A stretch of 64,000 bases of DNA from Mammaliicoccus sciuri (GTDB lineage Bacteria; Bacillota; Bacilli; Staphylococcales; Staphylococcaceae): contig NZ_PPQD01000026.1 of assembly GCF_002901825.1 (NCBI RefSeq), positions 178,974-242,973 on the forward strand, in the 5' to 3' direction. Positions 53,018-62,475 of this stretch are shown piece after piece; position 1 is the first letter of the stretch; every line of letters starts with the position of its first letter. A program made the position numbers and the translations under genes. The notes below the pieces were generated by a model. It was not told where the DNA came from and made no database searches. It worked only from the letters and a program-made list of their open reading frames with translations.

Positions 53018-54208
53018 TTGAAAAACAAATTTTCGAATCAACTCGCACTTATATCACTTGCTATCTCAGCTTTTGCTATTGGTTCTACGGAATTTATTAG
53101 CGTTGGGTTACTCCCATTAATTAAAGACGCCTTTGATGTGACGATCCCATTAGCAGGACTTACTGTATCTTTATATGCAATTGGTGTTACAGTTGGCGCA
53201 CCTATCTTAACGCCTTTAACAAACAATATGAAAAGAAAGACTGTTTTGATACTCATTATGGTTGTGTTTATTATTGCTAATGTATTTGCAGGACTTGCAA
53301 CATCATTTAGTTTATTACTAGCTATGAGAGTCCTCAGTGCTTTCTCACATGGTGTATTCATGTCTATTGCAACAACCATTGCAGCTGACTTAGTCCCTGC
53401 GCATAAACGTTCAAGTGCCATCGCCATGATGTTTACAGGTTTAACAGTTGCAACGATTACAGGTGTCCCATTTGGAACTTGGGTCGGTCAAAACTTCGGT
53501 TACGAAATGTCATTCTATACGATTGCTTTAATAGGACTCATTAGTTTAATCGCAAATATATCATTCGTTCCAAAAAATTTAACAGAATATGAGCAAGCAC
53601 CTATTATTAAACAACTTGCTGTCTTTAAGAACAAACCACTTATGTCTATTTATTTAATTACAGCGCTTGGCTACGGTGGTACATTTGTTGTTTACACATA
53701 TATGACTGAAATTTTAACGAATATTTTAGGGTATGAAACAAATAGTATTGTTATTATTTTAATATTGTATGGTGTAATGGTTGCAATTGGTAATACATTA
53801 GGTGGAAAATTAACAAACCATGCGCCAACAAAATCATTAACGATTATTTTTCTATTACAAGCATTAACGTTATTACTAGTCGGATTTACGATACATTTTC
53901 ATGTCGTTGGTCTTATCAGTATATTATTAATGGGACTATTCGCATTTATGAATGTACCCGGCTTACAACTTATTGTCGTACTTTTTGCTGAACGTAATAG
54001 TAAAGAAACTGTCAATTTCGCTTCAAGTTTAAACATATCTGCATTTAACATAGGTATTACACTTGGATCTGTTATTGGTGGATTTATATTAAATCATTTA
54101 ACATTATCTAGTACACCTTATTTCGCATTCATCATGGTGCTTGTAGCAAGTATCTTAATGTTTGTCGTCAACAAGCATGAAACAACTGAACCTTTACAAA
54201 CAACTTAG
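53018..54208 (+). CDS. MFS transporter (DHA1 family)
   Basis: 396 residues from TTG 53018 (AAAGGAAGGA upstream). Twelve hydrophobic segments; GSTEFISVGLLPLIKDAFDV and GAPILTPLTNNMKRKTVLIL are typical of the AraJ/NepI-like drug and sugar efflux group. SHGVFMSIATTIAADLVPAHKRSSAIA marks helices 4-5. Divergent from the HxlR regulator across 116 bp. Substrate unknown; efflux of a reactive or toxic compound is a reasonable guess. Confidence 0.82.
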   Translation: MKNKFSNQLALISLAISAFAIGSTEFISVGLLPLIKDAFDVTIPLAGLTVSLYAIGVTVGAPILTPLTNNMKRKTVLILIMVVFIIANVFAGLATSFSLLLAMRVLSAFSHGVFMSIATTIAADLVPAHKRSSAIAMMFTGLTVATITGVPFGTWVGQNFGYEMSFYTIALIGLISLIANISFVPKNLTEYEQAPIIKQLAVFKNKPLMSIYLITALGYGGTFVVYTYMTEILTNILGYETNSIVIILILYGVMVAIGNTLGGKLTNHAPTKSLTIIFLLQALTLLLVGFTIHFHVVGLISILLMGLFAFMNVPGLQLIVVLFAERNSKETVNFASSLNISAFNIGITLGSVIGGFILNHLTLSSTPYFAFIMVLVASILMFVVNKHETTEPLQTT

Positions 54209-54215
54209 TAATAAT

Positions 54216-54272
54216 AAAAAAGCGAGAAATGTATGAGATATCAACTGGTACCTCATGCTTTTCTCGCTTTTT
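54216..54272. terminator. Bidirectional terminator
   Basis: AAAAAGCGAGAAA/TTTCTCGCTTTTT-type outer stem with inner ATGAG/CTCAT, between convergent genes. Confidence 0.85.
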
Positions 54273-54279
54273 AAATACT

Positions 54280-54996
54280 TCATATTTCTTCATTTTTTAA
54301 TATTTTTCGGGCATTCTCTTTCAATCGTATGACAGTCTCAATACCTTTTGTACGTTCTAAAAATTCATAAGCTTCTTTAATATGAAAGTTTCTATTAGAC
54401 GTATTATGAGCATCGCTTCCGACAATATGAATCGCATCTTGTTCTAATAAATAATCAGCTACTCTTTTAGCATCTTCACCATATTTATGAACTAAAGAGC
54501 CTGCTGTAACTTGACATAATGCGCCTCTATCAATTAAATCAAATAAAATTTGCGGATCATCTTGAATAGGAATGATACGTTCTGGATGAGCTAATATCGG
54601 ACGGTATCCTTCATTAAATAACTTTTCAAATGTTTGTTCAGCGAATTCTGGTATCGAGAAAAATGGAAACTCAATTAACACATATCTTGAACCTTCAGTA
54701 ATAGGTAACAATTCACCAGATTCTAATCCTTCAAGTTCCTCACCAAACATATGAATCTCTTGGCTAGGATAAACTTTAATATCAATATGATGATCATTTA
54801 ATATAGATTGTACTTCTTCAGTTCTACTTTTAACGATATCGGCATTATTTCTAAATCGATGTTTTATATAATGAGGTGTTGCAACTATATCTGTTATACC
54901 TATTTTCTCAGCTTCTCTTGCAAGTTCTAGCATACTTTCCTCATCTAATGGACCATCGTCTAATCCATATAATAAATGATTATGAATATCTATCAT
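54280..54996 (-). CDS. CpsB/CapC-family tyrosine-protein phosphatase (PHP domain)
   Basis: 238 residues from ATG 54996 (AAAGGAGAGG upstream). PHP-fold metal motifs are intact: DIHNHLLYGLDDGP at the start, VATPHYIKHRF, YRPILAHPERI (near 135) and VGSDAHNT (near 195). This family dephosphorylates tyrosine kinases that control capsule or exopolysaccharide export. No kinase, CapA or capsule genes lie near, so it is an orphan copy whose partner must be elsewhere. Confidence 0.85.
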   Translation of the reverse strand: MIDIHNHLLYGLDDGPLDEESMLELAREAEKIGITDIVATPHYIKHRFRNNADIVKSRTEEVQSILNDHHIDIKVYPSQEIHMFGEELEGLESGELLPITEGSRYVLIEFPFFSIPEFAEQTFEKLFNEGYRPILAHPERIIPIQDDPQILFDLIDRGALCQVTAGSLVHKYGEDAKRVADYLLEQDAIHIVGSDAHNTSNRNFHIKEAYEFLERTKGIETVIRLKENARKILKNEEI

Positions 54997-55182
54997 GTGC
55001 ACCTCTCCTTTTGTCACGTATCTATAATCATACAACTTTATTCCCTTATTACTTATATTGTAACAAATAACTGTTTGTAACCAGTATTAAAATGACTGAT
55101 TTTTGTAAATAAGCAGAAAAGTTGTTTTTAAGACTATTTTATATGAACATAAAAATATCGACATATAAGGAGTGGGAAAAAC

Positions 55183-55785
55183 ATGGAATTAGCAAAAGCA
55201 TTAGAAAGAAGACGCTCTGTTAAATCTTATGAGCCATACGATTTAGATAGAGAAACAATTTATAATTTATTAGATCAAGCTGCATTATCACCTTCAGCTT
55301 GGAACTTACAACAATGGAAAGTAATCGTTGTTGATACAGATGAAGCAAAAGAAAAATTATATAACGCGGCTAATAAACAAATTAAAATAAAAGAATCTAG
55401 CGCGACATTTATTATTTTAGGTGACTTAAATGCACATGAAACAATTGGTGATATCGCAGATGATTGGATAGACCATAAACATATACCAGCTGATAAGAAA
55501 TCAGGATTAATACAAAGTGTCCACCAATTCTTTGAAAGTGATTCAAACAGAAGAGACGAAGCAATACGTGGTGCTTCATTATTTGCAATGAGTTTAATGT
55601 TAGTCAGTGAAGACGCTGGACTTGCAACTTGCCCAATGATAGGCTTTGACAAACAAGCAGTAATTGATGCATTTAATATTGAAGATAACTTAGTACCAGC
55701 AATGCTTATCTCAATTGGTAAAGGTGAAATGAATAATGACAGAGCTTCACGTATACCAGCATCAGCATTTGCAAAATTCGAATAG
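55183..55785 (+). CDS. Nitroreductase-family FMN oxidoreductase
   Basis: 200 residues. ALERRRSVKSYEPYDLDRETI N-terminal FMN-phosphate site, AALSPSAWNLQQWKVIVV near residue 30, and C-terminal AGLATCPMIGFDKQAV are classical nitroreductase motifs. NAD(P)H-dependent reduction of quinones or nitro compounds, or a more specific role, is likely. AAGGAGTGG before ATG 55183. Monocistronic or with the small membrane gene that follows by 84 bp. Confidence 0.88.
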   Translation: MELAKALERRRSVKSYEPYDLDRETIYNLLDQAALSPSAWNLQQWKVIVVDTDEAKEKLYNAANKQIKIKESSATFIILGDLNAHETIGDIADDWIDHKHIPADKKSGLIQSVHQFFESDSNRRDEAIRGASLFAMSLMLVSEDAGLATCPMIGFDKQAVIDAFNIEDNLVPAMLISIGKGEMNNDRASRIPASAFAKFE

Positions 55786-55869
55786 CGAATGTTCTAAATT
55801 TGTAAAAAACTCACCTCAATCATGCATGAAAAAGTACTATAATAAAAGTAACAAAGTGAGGTGTTTAAA

Positions 55870-56052
55870 ATGAACAAACGGTATCAAAAAGTTCTAGTAC
55901 TTTACTTAATTTCAACGTTCGTGCCATATGCATTATTCAGTAGAAAAAATGATAGCACGTTAACTAAAACTTGGTTACCAAGTTCATTAGTAGGATACGG
56001 TATCTTTGCATATGGACTCAAAGTTTTAACAAAAATGAAAAAAGCAGCTTAA
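55870..56052 (+). CDS. Small membrane protein, uncharacterised
   Basis: 60 residues from ATG 55870, six bases after GTGAGGTG. Two hydrophobic helices (about 8-22 and 35-50) separated by a charged loop (RKNDSTLTK), with a lysine-rich end. A -10 like TATAAT (55838-55843) lies upstream. Its stop codon lies within the first hairpin that follows. Not recognised. Confidence 0.55.
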   Translation: MNKRYQKVLVLYLISTFVPYALFSRKNDSTLTKTWLPSSLVGYGIFAYGLKVLTKMKKAA

Positions 56053-56112
56053 ACATAAGCTGCTTTCCGATTATGAGCAACCTGAACTTATGTAAGTTCA
56101 GGTTGTTTTTTG
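56040..56112 (+). terminator. Two consecutive hairpins, second a terminator
   Basis: AAAGCAGCTT/AAGCTGCTTT (around the stop codon) followed by CAACCTGAACTTA/TAAGTTCAGGTTG with six T residues. Confidence 0.85.
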
Positions 56113-56147
56113 TTTGGGGTGGATGGTGGTATGAATGGTGCGAAAGC

Positions 56148-56229
56148 CTTGGCTTTACTTGGTACTTAAGCCATGACTTGGACAATCTCTTGGCTTTACT
56201 TGGTACTTAAGCCATGACTCAAGACTCTA
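56148..56229 (+). repeat. 41-bp repeat, two units (family C, locus 1)
   Basis: Units start at 56148 and 56189: CTTGGCTTTACTTGGTACTT then AAGCCATGACT. The TGGCTT/AAGCCA ends are complementary, so each unit can fold. The same family is at the right edge of the window. Confidence 0.85.
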
Positions 56230-56244
56230 ACCTACACCACACCA

Positions 56245-56811
56245 CTACTTCTCACGATTTACCATTTCTGCATATTCTGCATCCGTTATGGCATAAATGA
56301 CATCGTCTACTATTTTTTCTTTATGAATTCTATTTTTAGGCATGACCCCTATTTTCTTCATGCCGAGTCTTTTCATCACTTCGCCTGATTTAGGATTAAT
56401 GGTACTGTGCATTGCTTTTACTTGATTAAGTCCTAATGTTTCAAATGATAGTGATAGCAATGCTAATCCCGCTTCTGTCATATAGCCATTACCTGTAAAT
56501 TTTAAGTTAAGGGCATAACCGAGTTCTCCGCGTTTATGTTCTTGTTCAACTCTTAAATCGATTGTACCTATTAGTTTATTTTCGGATTTTAATTCAATTC
56601 CATACTTTCCTAATGGTGCGTTCATATAATATCGAGCAATCACATTTTTAGTTTCTTCTATAGATGAGTGTGTTGGAAATACATGTGTTGTATTCTCAAT
56701 ATCAGATGCATATTCGAATAATGACTCAATATCATTCAAATTAATAGGTCTTAAAATAAGTCTTTCTGTTTCTAATATTTGATTTTCTGCTAATTCGACT
56801 AATACATTCAT
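56245..56811 (-). CDS. GNAT acetyltransferase (RimJ/RimL-like)
   Basis: 188 residues from ATG 56811. ETERLILRPINLNDIESLFEY and GELGYALNLKFTGNGYMTEAGLALLSLSFETLGLNQVKA are the GNAT acetyl-CoA binding core of the RimJ/RimL group, followed by NPKSGEVMKRLGMKKIG. It acetylates an amino group of protein or small molecule. It lies 13 bp after the fructokinase gene in the same direction, likely cotranscribed. Confidence 0.82.
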   Translation of the reverse strand: MNVLVELAENQILETERLILRPINLNDIESLFEYASDIENTTHVFPTHSSIEETKNVIARYYMNAPLGKYGIELKSENKLIGTIDLRVEQEHKRGELGYALNLKFTGNGYMTEAGLALLSLSFETLGLNQVKAMHSTINPKSGEVMKRLGMKKIGVMPKNRIHKEKIVDDVIYAITDAEYAEMVNREK

Positions 56812-56824
56812 ACTTAACACCTAC

Positions 56825-57694
56825 TTATGATTGATATTCGTTCAACGCCAATGCTAAACAACCGATTATACCTTGGTCATCATTTAAACTTGGTGTAACA
56901 ATATATGTTTCAACTGGTGGCACTGCAATATAATTGTTATTTAATAGTTCAAATTGCTCATGCACTTTTTTTAATAAATGTGTTTGATGCATTACACCAC
57001 CACCAAAAATGATTTTTTCAGGAGATAACATTAATGCCGTATTAAGTGCTGCTTGAGCAATGTAATAAGCAACGATGTCCCAATCTTTATCATTTTCATG
57101 AATTTCTTTGGCAGAAATACCTGCTCTTTTTTCGATTGCTGGTCCTGAAGCTAAACCTTCTAAGCAATTACCGTGATATGGACAATTACCTTCAAAGTCT
57201 TGATCATCTTTATGAATTTTAATAGACATATGTCCCATTTCAGGATGACTTAATCCTTGTACAATTTTCCCTTTAACGATTGCACCGCCGCCGATACCTG
57301 TACCTACTGTATAGTAAACCGCTGAGTCAATATTTTTTGCGATTCCTTTTTGATACTCTCCATATAAAGAGGCATTTACATCTGTCGTAAATGCTACAGG
57401 TACATCGAAATGCTCTTGAACTGCACCTATAAAATCAAAATTCTGCCACGCAATTTTTGGTGTCGAAGTGATATAACCATATGTATCAGAATCTTTATTG
57501 ATATCTATCGGTCCAAATGATCCTATACCTATACTACTAATTTGATATTGTTTAAAAAATTCTATAACTTTAGGTAATGTTTCTGACGGCTCAGTTGTTG
57601 GTATTGAGATGCGTTCAATTACATTTAAATCTTCATCTCCAACTGCACATACAAATTTCGTTCCACCCGCTTCAATCGCTCCTAGAAGTTTCAC
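56825..57694 (-). CDS. ROK-family fructokinase
   Basis: 289 residues. ATP-binding GAIEAGGTKFVCAVG at the start, catalytic aspartate in TTDVNASLYGEYQ (near 105), GTGIGGGAIV loop, and the zinc motif HPEMGHMSIKIHKDDQDFEGNCPYHGNC that marks ScrK/GmuE-type fructokinases. It phosphorylates fructose (possibly mannose) at C-6. No sugar transporter is adjacent. Confidence 0.87.
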   Translation of the reverse strand: MKLLGAIEAGGTKFVCAVGDEDLNVIERISIPTTEPSETLPKVIEFFKQYQISSIGIGSFGPIDINKDSDTYGYITSTPKIAWQNFDFIGAVQEHFDVPVAFTTDVNASLYGEYQKGIAKNIDSAVYYTVGTGIGGGAIVKGKIVQGLSHPEMGHMSIKIHKDDQDFEGNCPYHGNCLEGLASGPAIEKRAGISAKEIHENDKDWDIVAYYIAQAALNTALMLSPEKIIFGGGVMHQTHLLKKVHEQFELLNNNYIAVPPVETYIVTPSLNDDQGIIGCLALALNEYQS

Positions 57695-57763
57695 TTATCT
57701 CACACTCTTTCCCATTTTATTTATTTTCATAAGTTATATTCAGAATCATAACGAAATTATTCA

Positions 57764-58717
57764 TTAGAACCATCTCTTCTTCTTGAAGACGATTAACATA
57801 ATAATTGCTATAACAGCCATAATAATAAGGACAATATAATAGCCTGAATGCCATTCGAGTTCAGGCATATTTGTAAAGTTCATCCCATAAATACCTGCAA
57901 TTAATGTTAATGGCATAAACACAACAGAATAAATAGTTAATATTTTCATTATATTGTTCATCTTGAATGAATTCAAAGAAATATAATTATCTCGAATATC
58001 ACTTGTCATTTCACGTGATGAATCTACCATTTCCATTTGTTTCATAAGATGGTCATTAATATGCGTAATATATAGAAATTGTTGTTCATTAAGATGCAAC
58101 ACTTTACCTTCACGCATTCTATATACTAAATCCTTCATTGGTTGAACAGTTCTTTTAATAATTAGCAACTCTTGTCTTAAATCAAATGTGTCATCAATTA
58201 ACGTCTTTGTTGTAATATCTAAATTATGACGATCTTCGAAATTAAACACTTTGTCTTCAATGTCGTAAATAAACGGAAAATAGTTGTCTACAATATCATC
58301 TAGAATATTTAATAATATATCTTTAGGTTCATTTATTTCGATCGTTTCATTAAATAGTTTTCTTTTGATCGTATCGATTTCTTCATAACGTTCTCTATGG
58401 AATGTCACGATAAAATCATCACCAATAAAGATATCCACTTCTTCAGACTCTAAAGTCTTTAAATCTAATGCATGGAATACAATAAATTGATAATCGTCAT
58501 ATTGTTTAAACTTCGGTCTTTGTTGAACTTGTGTTGCATCTTCTACTGATAAAGGGTGAAAATCAAAATAATCAACTAATATTTCGGACTCTTCTTTAGT
58601 TGGCTCATTTAAATCAACCCATATCCATTTTTTCTCTTCTGAAATATCTTTAGGTGAATTCGTTTCCTTTATTTCATCCTTTAAATTGACATAATAAGTT
58701 TTAATCATCTTTTTCAC
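57764..58717 (-). CDS. corA: CorA-family magnesium transporter
   Basis: 317 residues. A soluble N-terminal domain, a long helix, then two membrane segments at the C-terminus with the selectivity motif GMN (IYGMNFTNMPEL, near residue 278) and a basic KKKRWF tail. Forms a pentameric Mg2+ (or Co2+) channel. The ribosome site is weak. A -10 TATAAT lies just past the purU terminator. Confidence 0.92.
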   Translation of the reverse strand: MKKMIKTYYVNLKDEIKETNSPKDISEEKKWIWVDLNEPTKEESEILVDYFDFHPLSVEDATQVQQRPKFKQYDDYQFIVFHALDLKTLESEEVDIFIGDDFIVTFHRERYEEIDTIKRKLFNETIEINEPKDILLNILDDIVDNYFPFIYDIEDKVFNFEDRHNLDITTKTLIDDTFDLRQELLIIKRTVQPMKDLVYRMREGKVLHLNEQQFLYITHINDHLMKQMEMVDSSREMTSDIRDNYISLNSFKMNNIMKILTIYSVVFMPLTLIAGIYGMNFTNMPELEWHSGYYIVLIIMAVIAIIMLIVFKKKRWF

Positions 58718-58754
58718 ACCATTTTCACTTTACTTTATTTCATATTATACAACT

Positions 58755-58785
58755 AAAAAAGCAGTGAGCAAATATACTCACTACT
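58755..58785 (-). terminator. Terminator after purU
   Basis: Arms AGCAGTGAG and CTCACTACT with six T residues on the minus strand. Confidence 0.85.
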
Positions 58786-58794
58786 AAAAAAAAG

Positions 58795-59637
58795 TTATGA
58801 AAATACGACTGTCTTATTACCATTTACGATAACTTTATGTTCACAATGCCATTGCACCGCTCTTGCTAATACTTGAGATTCAACATGTCTACCTGTATGC
58901 TTCATATCTTGTGCAGTATATCTATGATTAACTCTTACAACATCCTGCTCAATAATTGGTCCTGCATCTAAGTCTTCCGTAACATAATGACTTGTAGCCC
59001 CTATTAATTTAACACCTCTTGTATAGGCTTGTTTATAAGGGTTGGCACCAATAAATGACGGCAAGAATGAATGGTGAATGTTAATAATTTTCAAGTGATG
59101 TCTTTCAACAAATACTGGTGATAATATTTGCATGTATTTCGCAAGTACAAGTAAATCGACATTGTAACTTTCACAAATTCTTGTAATTTCATCTTCACTT
59201 TCACGCTTAGTTTCTTTAGTTACGCTGACATGATGAAAAGGAATGCCCATATCCTCAACAAATTTGCGATTATTCTCGTGATTACTAATGACACAACTGA
59301 TTTCAATCGGAAATTCTTGTCTATTCGCACGTAACATAATTTCACTTAACGCATGGTCTTCTTTAGACACAAGTAACGCTGTTTTCACTTTTTCTTCAGC
59401 ATCAAAAATTTGAAAATTAATCTTTCTATTTGTTAGTTCATTCTCTAAAAGCGATTTAACTTCATCGTTTTTATCAAATTCTATACGTAAATATAAATGG
59501 TTTTCTTCTTCTTGAATGTCTGTATAGTGATCTAAATGAAATATATTTGAATTTGTATCTTTTATAATAGTGGATATTAATGACGTAATGCCAATTTCAT
59601 CTTTACAATCAGCCAATAATATATAATGCTTACTCAT
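58795..59637 (-). CDS. purU: Formyltetrahydrofolate deformylase PurU
   Basis: 280 residues from ATG 59637 (AAGGATGAGG upstream). N-terminal ACT domain (about 1-80; YILLADCKDEIGITSLISTII) followed by a formyltransferase fold with the catalytic region INIHHSFLPSFIGANPYKQAYTRGVKLIGATSHYVTEDLDAGPIIEQD. It releases formate from 10-formyl-THF, balancing one-carbon units. The formate could feed FdhA encoded earlier in the window, an inference. Confidence 0.92.
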   Translation of the reverse strand: MSKHYILLADCKDEIGITSLISTIIKDTNSNIFHLDHYTDIQEEENHLYLRIEFDKNDEVKSLLENELTNRKINFQIFDAEEKVKTALLVSKEDHALSEIMLRANRQEFPIEISCVISNHENNRKFVEDMGIPFHHVSVTKETKRESEDEITRICESYNVDLLVLAKYMQILSPVFVERHHLKIINIHHSFLPSFIGANPYKQAYTRGVKLIGATSHYVTEDLDAGPIIEQDVVRVNHRYTAQDMKHTGRHVESQVLARAVQWHCEHKVIVNGNKTVVFS

Positions 59638-59755
59638 GTGCCTCATCCTTTGATTAATTTTGGAAATATTCTTACAATATCAACTATTATAAAATTTAAT
59701 TTAAAAGAAAACAATAAATTACATCATCAGTTTTAGATGTAAACGTATTCATTTA

Positions 59756-60616
59756 TTATTTTTCCCAATACATAAATTGGTCTAGTTGTAATGATGCTAA
59801 CGTTTCACGAATTAATCTTTTGCGGTCATAGTAATTAAGTCCATGTGATTTGAGTTTTGTAATCTTTCCTTCTTGAACATATTCACCTTTATACAAATTT
59901 TTATCCTTCGATACTTTAATCGTCGACTTAGCGCCTTCTTTAGGAGATATAAATAATGGATCAAATATTTTATAAACTAAGTTCCCAAATGTTTGATTAT
60001 ATTTTGTTTTTCCTAAATTAGTTGAAACAGCACCTGGATGTACTGCCGTTACATGTAAGCCATCTTTTGAAAATTTTTCATGTAATTCTTGCATAAAATA
60101 TAAAGTCGCAAGCTTAGATCTTCCATAAGACTTAATCGGATTAAACCTTAAAGGATATTTAAAGTTTCGTCTTCCAAGATGTGCAAATAAATATGCGCCA
60201 GATGATACGATAATAATTTGTTTGTCATGACTATTCATAATTGAACCAAATAATATATGCGTTAGCATAAAGTGTCCTAAATAGTTCGTACCAAACATTA
60301 ATTCGTAACCATCTACTGTTTTTTGTCTTGTTAATGACATGACGCCTGCATTATTGATAAGACAGTCGACAAAAGGATATCGTTCTAAAACAAGTGTCGC
60401 AGCTTTCATAACATTTGCTAAATCTGATAAATTACACTTAATGACATCTACTGTTATATGTTGATGTTCCGCTTCTAAAAGCTTTTTTAAGTCATTGCCT
60501 TTATCAACATTTCTACATAACAAAATAATAATGTCATAATCGTGTGCTAATTCAATAACGGTTGATTTTCCTATTCCTGAAGTTGGTCCAGTGATTGCTA
60601 GAATTCTATTCGACAT
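59756..60616 (-). CDS. Short-chain dehydrogenase/reductase (retinol dehydrogenase-like)
   Basis: 286 residues. NAD(P) motif TGPTSGIGKST, NNAG near residue 90, catalytic IIVSSGAY and YGRSK (near 167) are present. The layout resembles the WW-oxidoreductase/retinol dehydrogenase branch common in bacteria. It lies 17 bp after the EIIA gene with a strong AAGGAG site, so it is probably the last gene of the PTS operon; its substrate is unknown. Confidence 0.82.
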   Translation of the reverse strand: MSNRILAITGPTSGIGKSTVIELAHDYDIIILLCRNVDKGNDLKKLLEAEHQHITVDVIKCNLSDLANVMKAATLVLERYPFVDCLINNAGVMSLTRQKTVDGYELMFGTNYLGHFMLTHILFGSIMNSHDKQIIIVSSGAYLFAHLGRRNFKYPLRFNPIKSYGRSKLATLYFMQELHEKFSKDGLHVTAVHPGAVSTNLGKTKYNQTFGNLVYKIFDPLFISPKEGAKSTIKVSKDKNLYKGEYVQEGKITKLKSHGLNYYDRKRLIRETLASLQLDQFMYWEK

Positions 60617-60633
60617 TGTTTATCTCCTTATTT

Positions 60634-60951
60634 TTATTGCTTTTTCACATAATGTTGATGTACATAAATCAGTTCTTTAGCCATTTCTTTAATGACTTCA
60701 GTAGAAATAAGTTGATCTTCAGCATGGGACAATAACAAATTTAAAGGAACAGGCTCACCTGAAGCTTCTGATTGAATCAGGTCCTTATGCACTTTATGTC
60801 CTTCAACTAAAAATTGATTACCTTCAGAAACTAAGTTCTCAGATGTTTCAAAATTACCTTCTTTTGCTTCTTGAATTGCTTGCATATAATTACTTTTTGC
60901 CATTCCTACATTTGTAATAATTTGAAAAGCAATTTGTTCATATTTTTCCAT
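60634..60951 (-). CDS. PTS lactose/cellobiose-type EIIA
   Basis: 105 residues, all helical. The phospho-accepting histidine is in LLSHAEDQLIS (near residue 76), the exact family motif; the N-terminal FQIITNVGMAKSNYMQAIQEA helix is typical. It receives phosphate from HPr and passes it to EIIB. It lies 9 bp after EIIB. Confidence 0.92.
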   Translation of the reverse strand: MEKYEQIAFQIITNVGMAKSNYMQAIQEAKEGNFETSENLVSEGNQFLVEGHKVHKDLIQSEASGEPVPLNLLLSHAEDQLISTEVIKEMAKELIYVHQHYVKKQ

Positions 60952-60960
60952 ATTCTCACC

Positions 60961-61263
60961 TTATTCCATTAAGCTTTCGGCATGTTTCAATACACCTTCT
61001 CCATCCATCATGCCATATTGTTGCATATCAATAACGTCTACTGGTACTTTACCATTTGCTACTTTTTCTACTTGTGCTTTTTGAAATCTTACTTGTGGTC
61101 CTAGTAGAATAACATCTACTTCATCAACTTTTGTTTCTGCTTCTGATAAAGCTAACGCCTCAACTTCATAATCTTTACCTTCTTTATTTGCAGTATCTTG
61201 CATTTTTTTAACTAACATACTTGTAGACATACCCGCTGAGCAAACTAATAATATTTTTTTCAT
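60961..61263 (-). CDS. PTS lactose/cellobiose-type EIIB
   Basis: 100 residues. Active cysteine in ILLVCSAGMSTSMLVKKM (residue 8) and the VILLGPQVRFQKAQVE motif are complete. It transfers phosphate to the sugar bound by EIIC. Its ATG is 1 bp past the stop of the MupG-like gene, indicating coupling. Confidence 0.93.
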   Translation of the reverse strand: MKKILLVCSAGMSTSMLVKKMQDTANKEGKDYEVEALALSEAETKVDEVDVILLGPQVRFQKAQVEKVANGKVPVDVIDMQQYGMMDGEGVLKHAESLME

Positions 61264-61264
61264 G

Positions 61265-62362
61265 TTAATCTTTCTCCTTTATATTAAATTTAAAATGTGC
61301 CCAAGGTTTTAAATAGTTGAGCAGTGGTAAATCATGTGGCTCAATTCTGCCAATCACATTGACTTTCCCAGTATTGAGCATTGGCTTTAATGCAATTTGT
61401 AATTCACCTTTATATTGACCATATTCTTCATTGTCTATTAATATGTCGCCTCGTTTAATAGCAACTGTATGATGTGCTGGAAATGGTTCATTTTTATATT
61501 TCACACGACTTTGTGTTGAACGAATCATATACTCACTGACATCACCTCTATAAAAATGTGGCTCTTCGATTGCAATTTTCTTCTCTAAGTCAGAAATTTC
61601 ATCAAATAATTTTGCATCAAATGTAACCGGTTCATCTTTCAAATGACTCAAAATCTCTAATTCCGCTTCAGACGGGTAACAATTGCTGATAATGACATCA
61701 TCTATCAACCCTGTAGCCCATAAATGTTGCGCTTGAGTCGTTACTGGTAAACCTCTATGATTTTCTAAAGTAGGCAAACCTTCAGTAACAGGCCATGGTC
61801 CAAAGTCACCTACTTTACTTGAAACAAATGCTGCTGTTCTTAAACCATATTTTTTGAATTTTTTACTACCTTCTAAAAAGAATGCTTCTGATATTCCTGC
61901 ATATCGATGCGGATAAAAATTATGACATCCAACTAAACAAGCGCGATTCGGCTCAAAATCCATCACATTATCAATATAATGATTCATCACACTCATATTC
62001 AGTTCAATCTTAATGCCATAAGGATTATAGGTCATGTCACTTGTTTCTTTCGCTCCTACACCTTCATCAAGTCTAATACCGTCTACACCTAACTCATTGA
62101 AAAAAGATAAATCATTTGGTTCAATGCCTAGTACTATAAATGTGCGAGGTGCCACATCTATAAAAATTTCAAAGTTTAAATTTTTAGCATAACGAATTGT
62201 TTTTTCAATTATAGGTAACAATGTCGCTTTATTTTCATCAGTAAGTTGCAATAAATTTGTAAATATTCTCGTATAACCGTACTGATGAGCTTTTTCGATA
62301 TATTGAATATCTTCATCTTCATTTGATTTTCCTGGATATAAAGAAATTCCTAACCGTTTCAT
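61265..62362 (-). CDS. MupG-like phospho-glycosidase (DUF871 TIM-barrel family)
   Basis: 365 residues from ATG 62362; site GGAAGTGAAG is moderate. RLGISLYPGKSNEDEDIQYIEKAHQYGYTRIFTNLLQ start, LGVDGIRLDEGVG near 93, and NFYPHRYAGISEAFF near 150 are DUF871 features; the C-terminal domain (about 240-365) is a small beta barrel. The characterised member MupG of S. aureus cleaves MurNAc-6-P-GlcNAc. Here no murQ, murP or murR accompanies it; instead it heads an operon with cellobiose-type EIIB and EIIA. It presumably splits a phosphorylated disaccharide, the identity of which is open. Confidence 0.8.
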   Translation of the reverse strand: MKRLGISLYPGKSNEDEDIQYIEKAHQYGYTRIFTNLLQLTDENKATLLPIIEKTIRYAKNLNFEIFIDVAPRTFIVLGIEPNDLSFFNELGVDGIRLDEGVGAKETSDMTYNPYGIKIELNMSVMNHYIDNVMDFEPNRACLVGCHNFYPHRYAGISEAFFLEGSKKFKKYGLRTAAFVSSKVGDFGPWPVTEGLPTLENHRGLPVTTQAQHLWATGLIDDVIISNCYPSEAELEILSHLKDEPVTFDAKLFDEISDLEKKIAIEEPHFYRGDVSEYMIRSTQSRVKYKNEPFPAHHTVAIKRGDILIDNEEYGQYKGELQIALKPMLNTGKVNVIGRIEPHDLPLLNYLKPWAHFKFNIKEKD

Positions 62363-62405
62363 CAAACTTCACTTCCATTCGCAATATATTTCTTTTTTTA
62401 TAATT

Positions 62406-62457
62406 TTGAATAATTTATCTATTTAGTTTATACTATAACAAAATTTAAGCGCTTACA
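62406..62457 (+). promoter_or_regulatory. EIIC promoter with cre-like site
   Basis: TTGAAT (62406-62411), 17-bp spacer, TATACT (62429-62434). TTTAAGCGCTTACA (62444-62457) matches the cre consensus at all but one fixed position on the minus strand and covers the transcript start region, so CcpA should repress. It also lies upstream of the divergent MupG-like operon. Confidence 0.75.
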
Positions 62458-62475
62458 AATGAAGGGGGATTTTTT

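Noticed and set aside
59738..59751. cre-like TGTAAACGTATTCA upstream of purU
   Set aside because: One mismatch in a core position, far from a clear promoter; a chance match is likely in AT-rich DNA.
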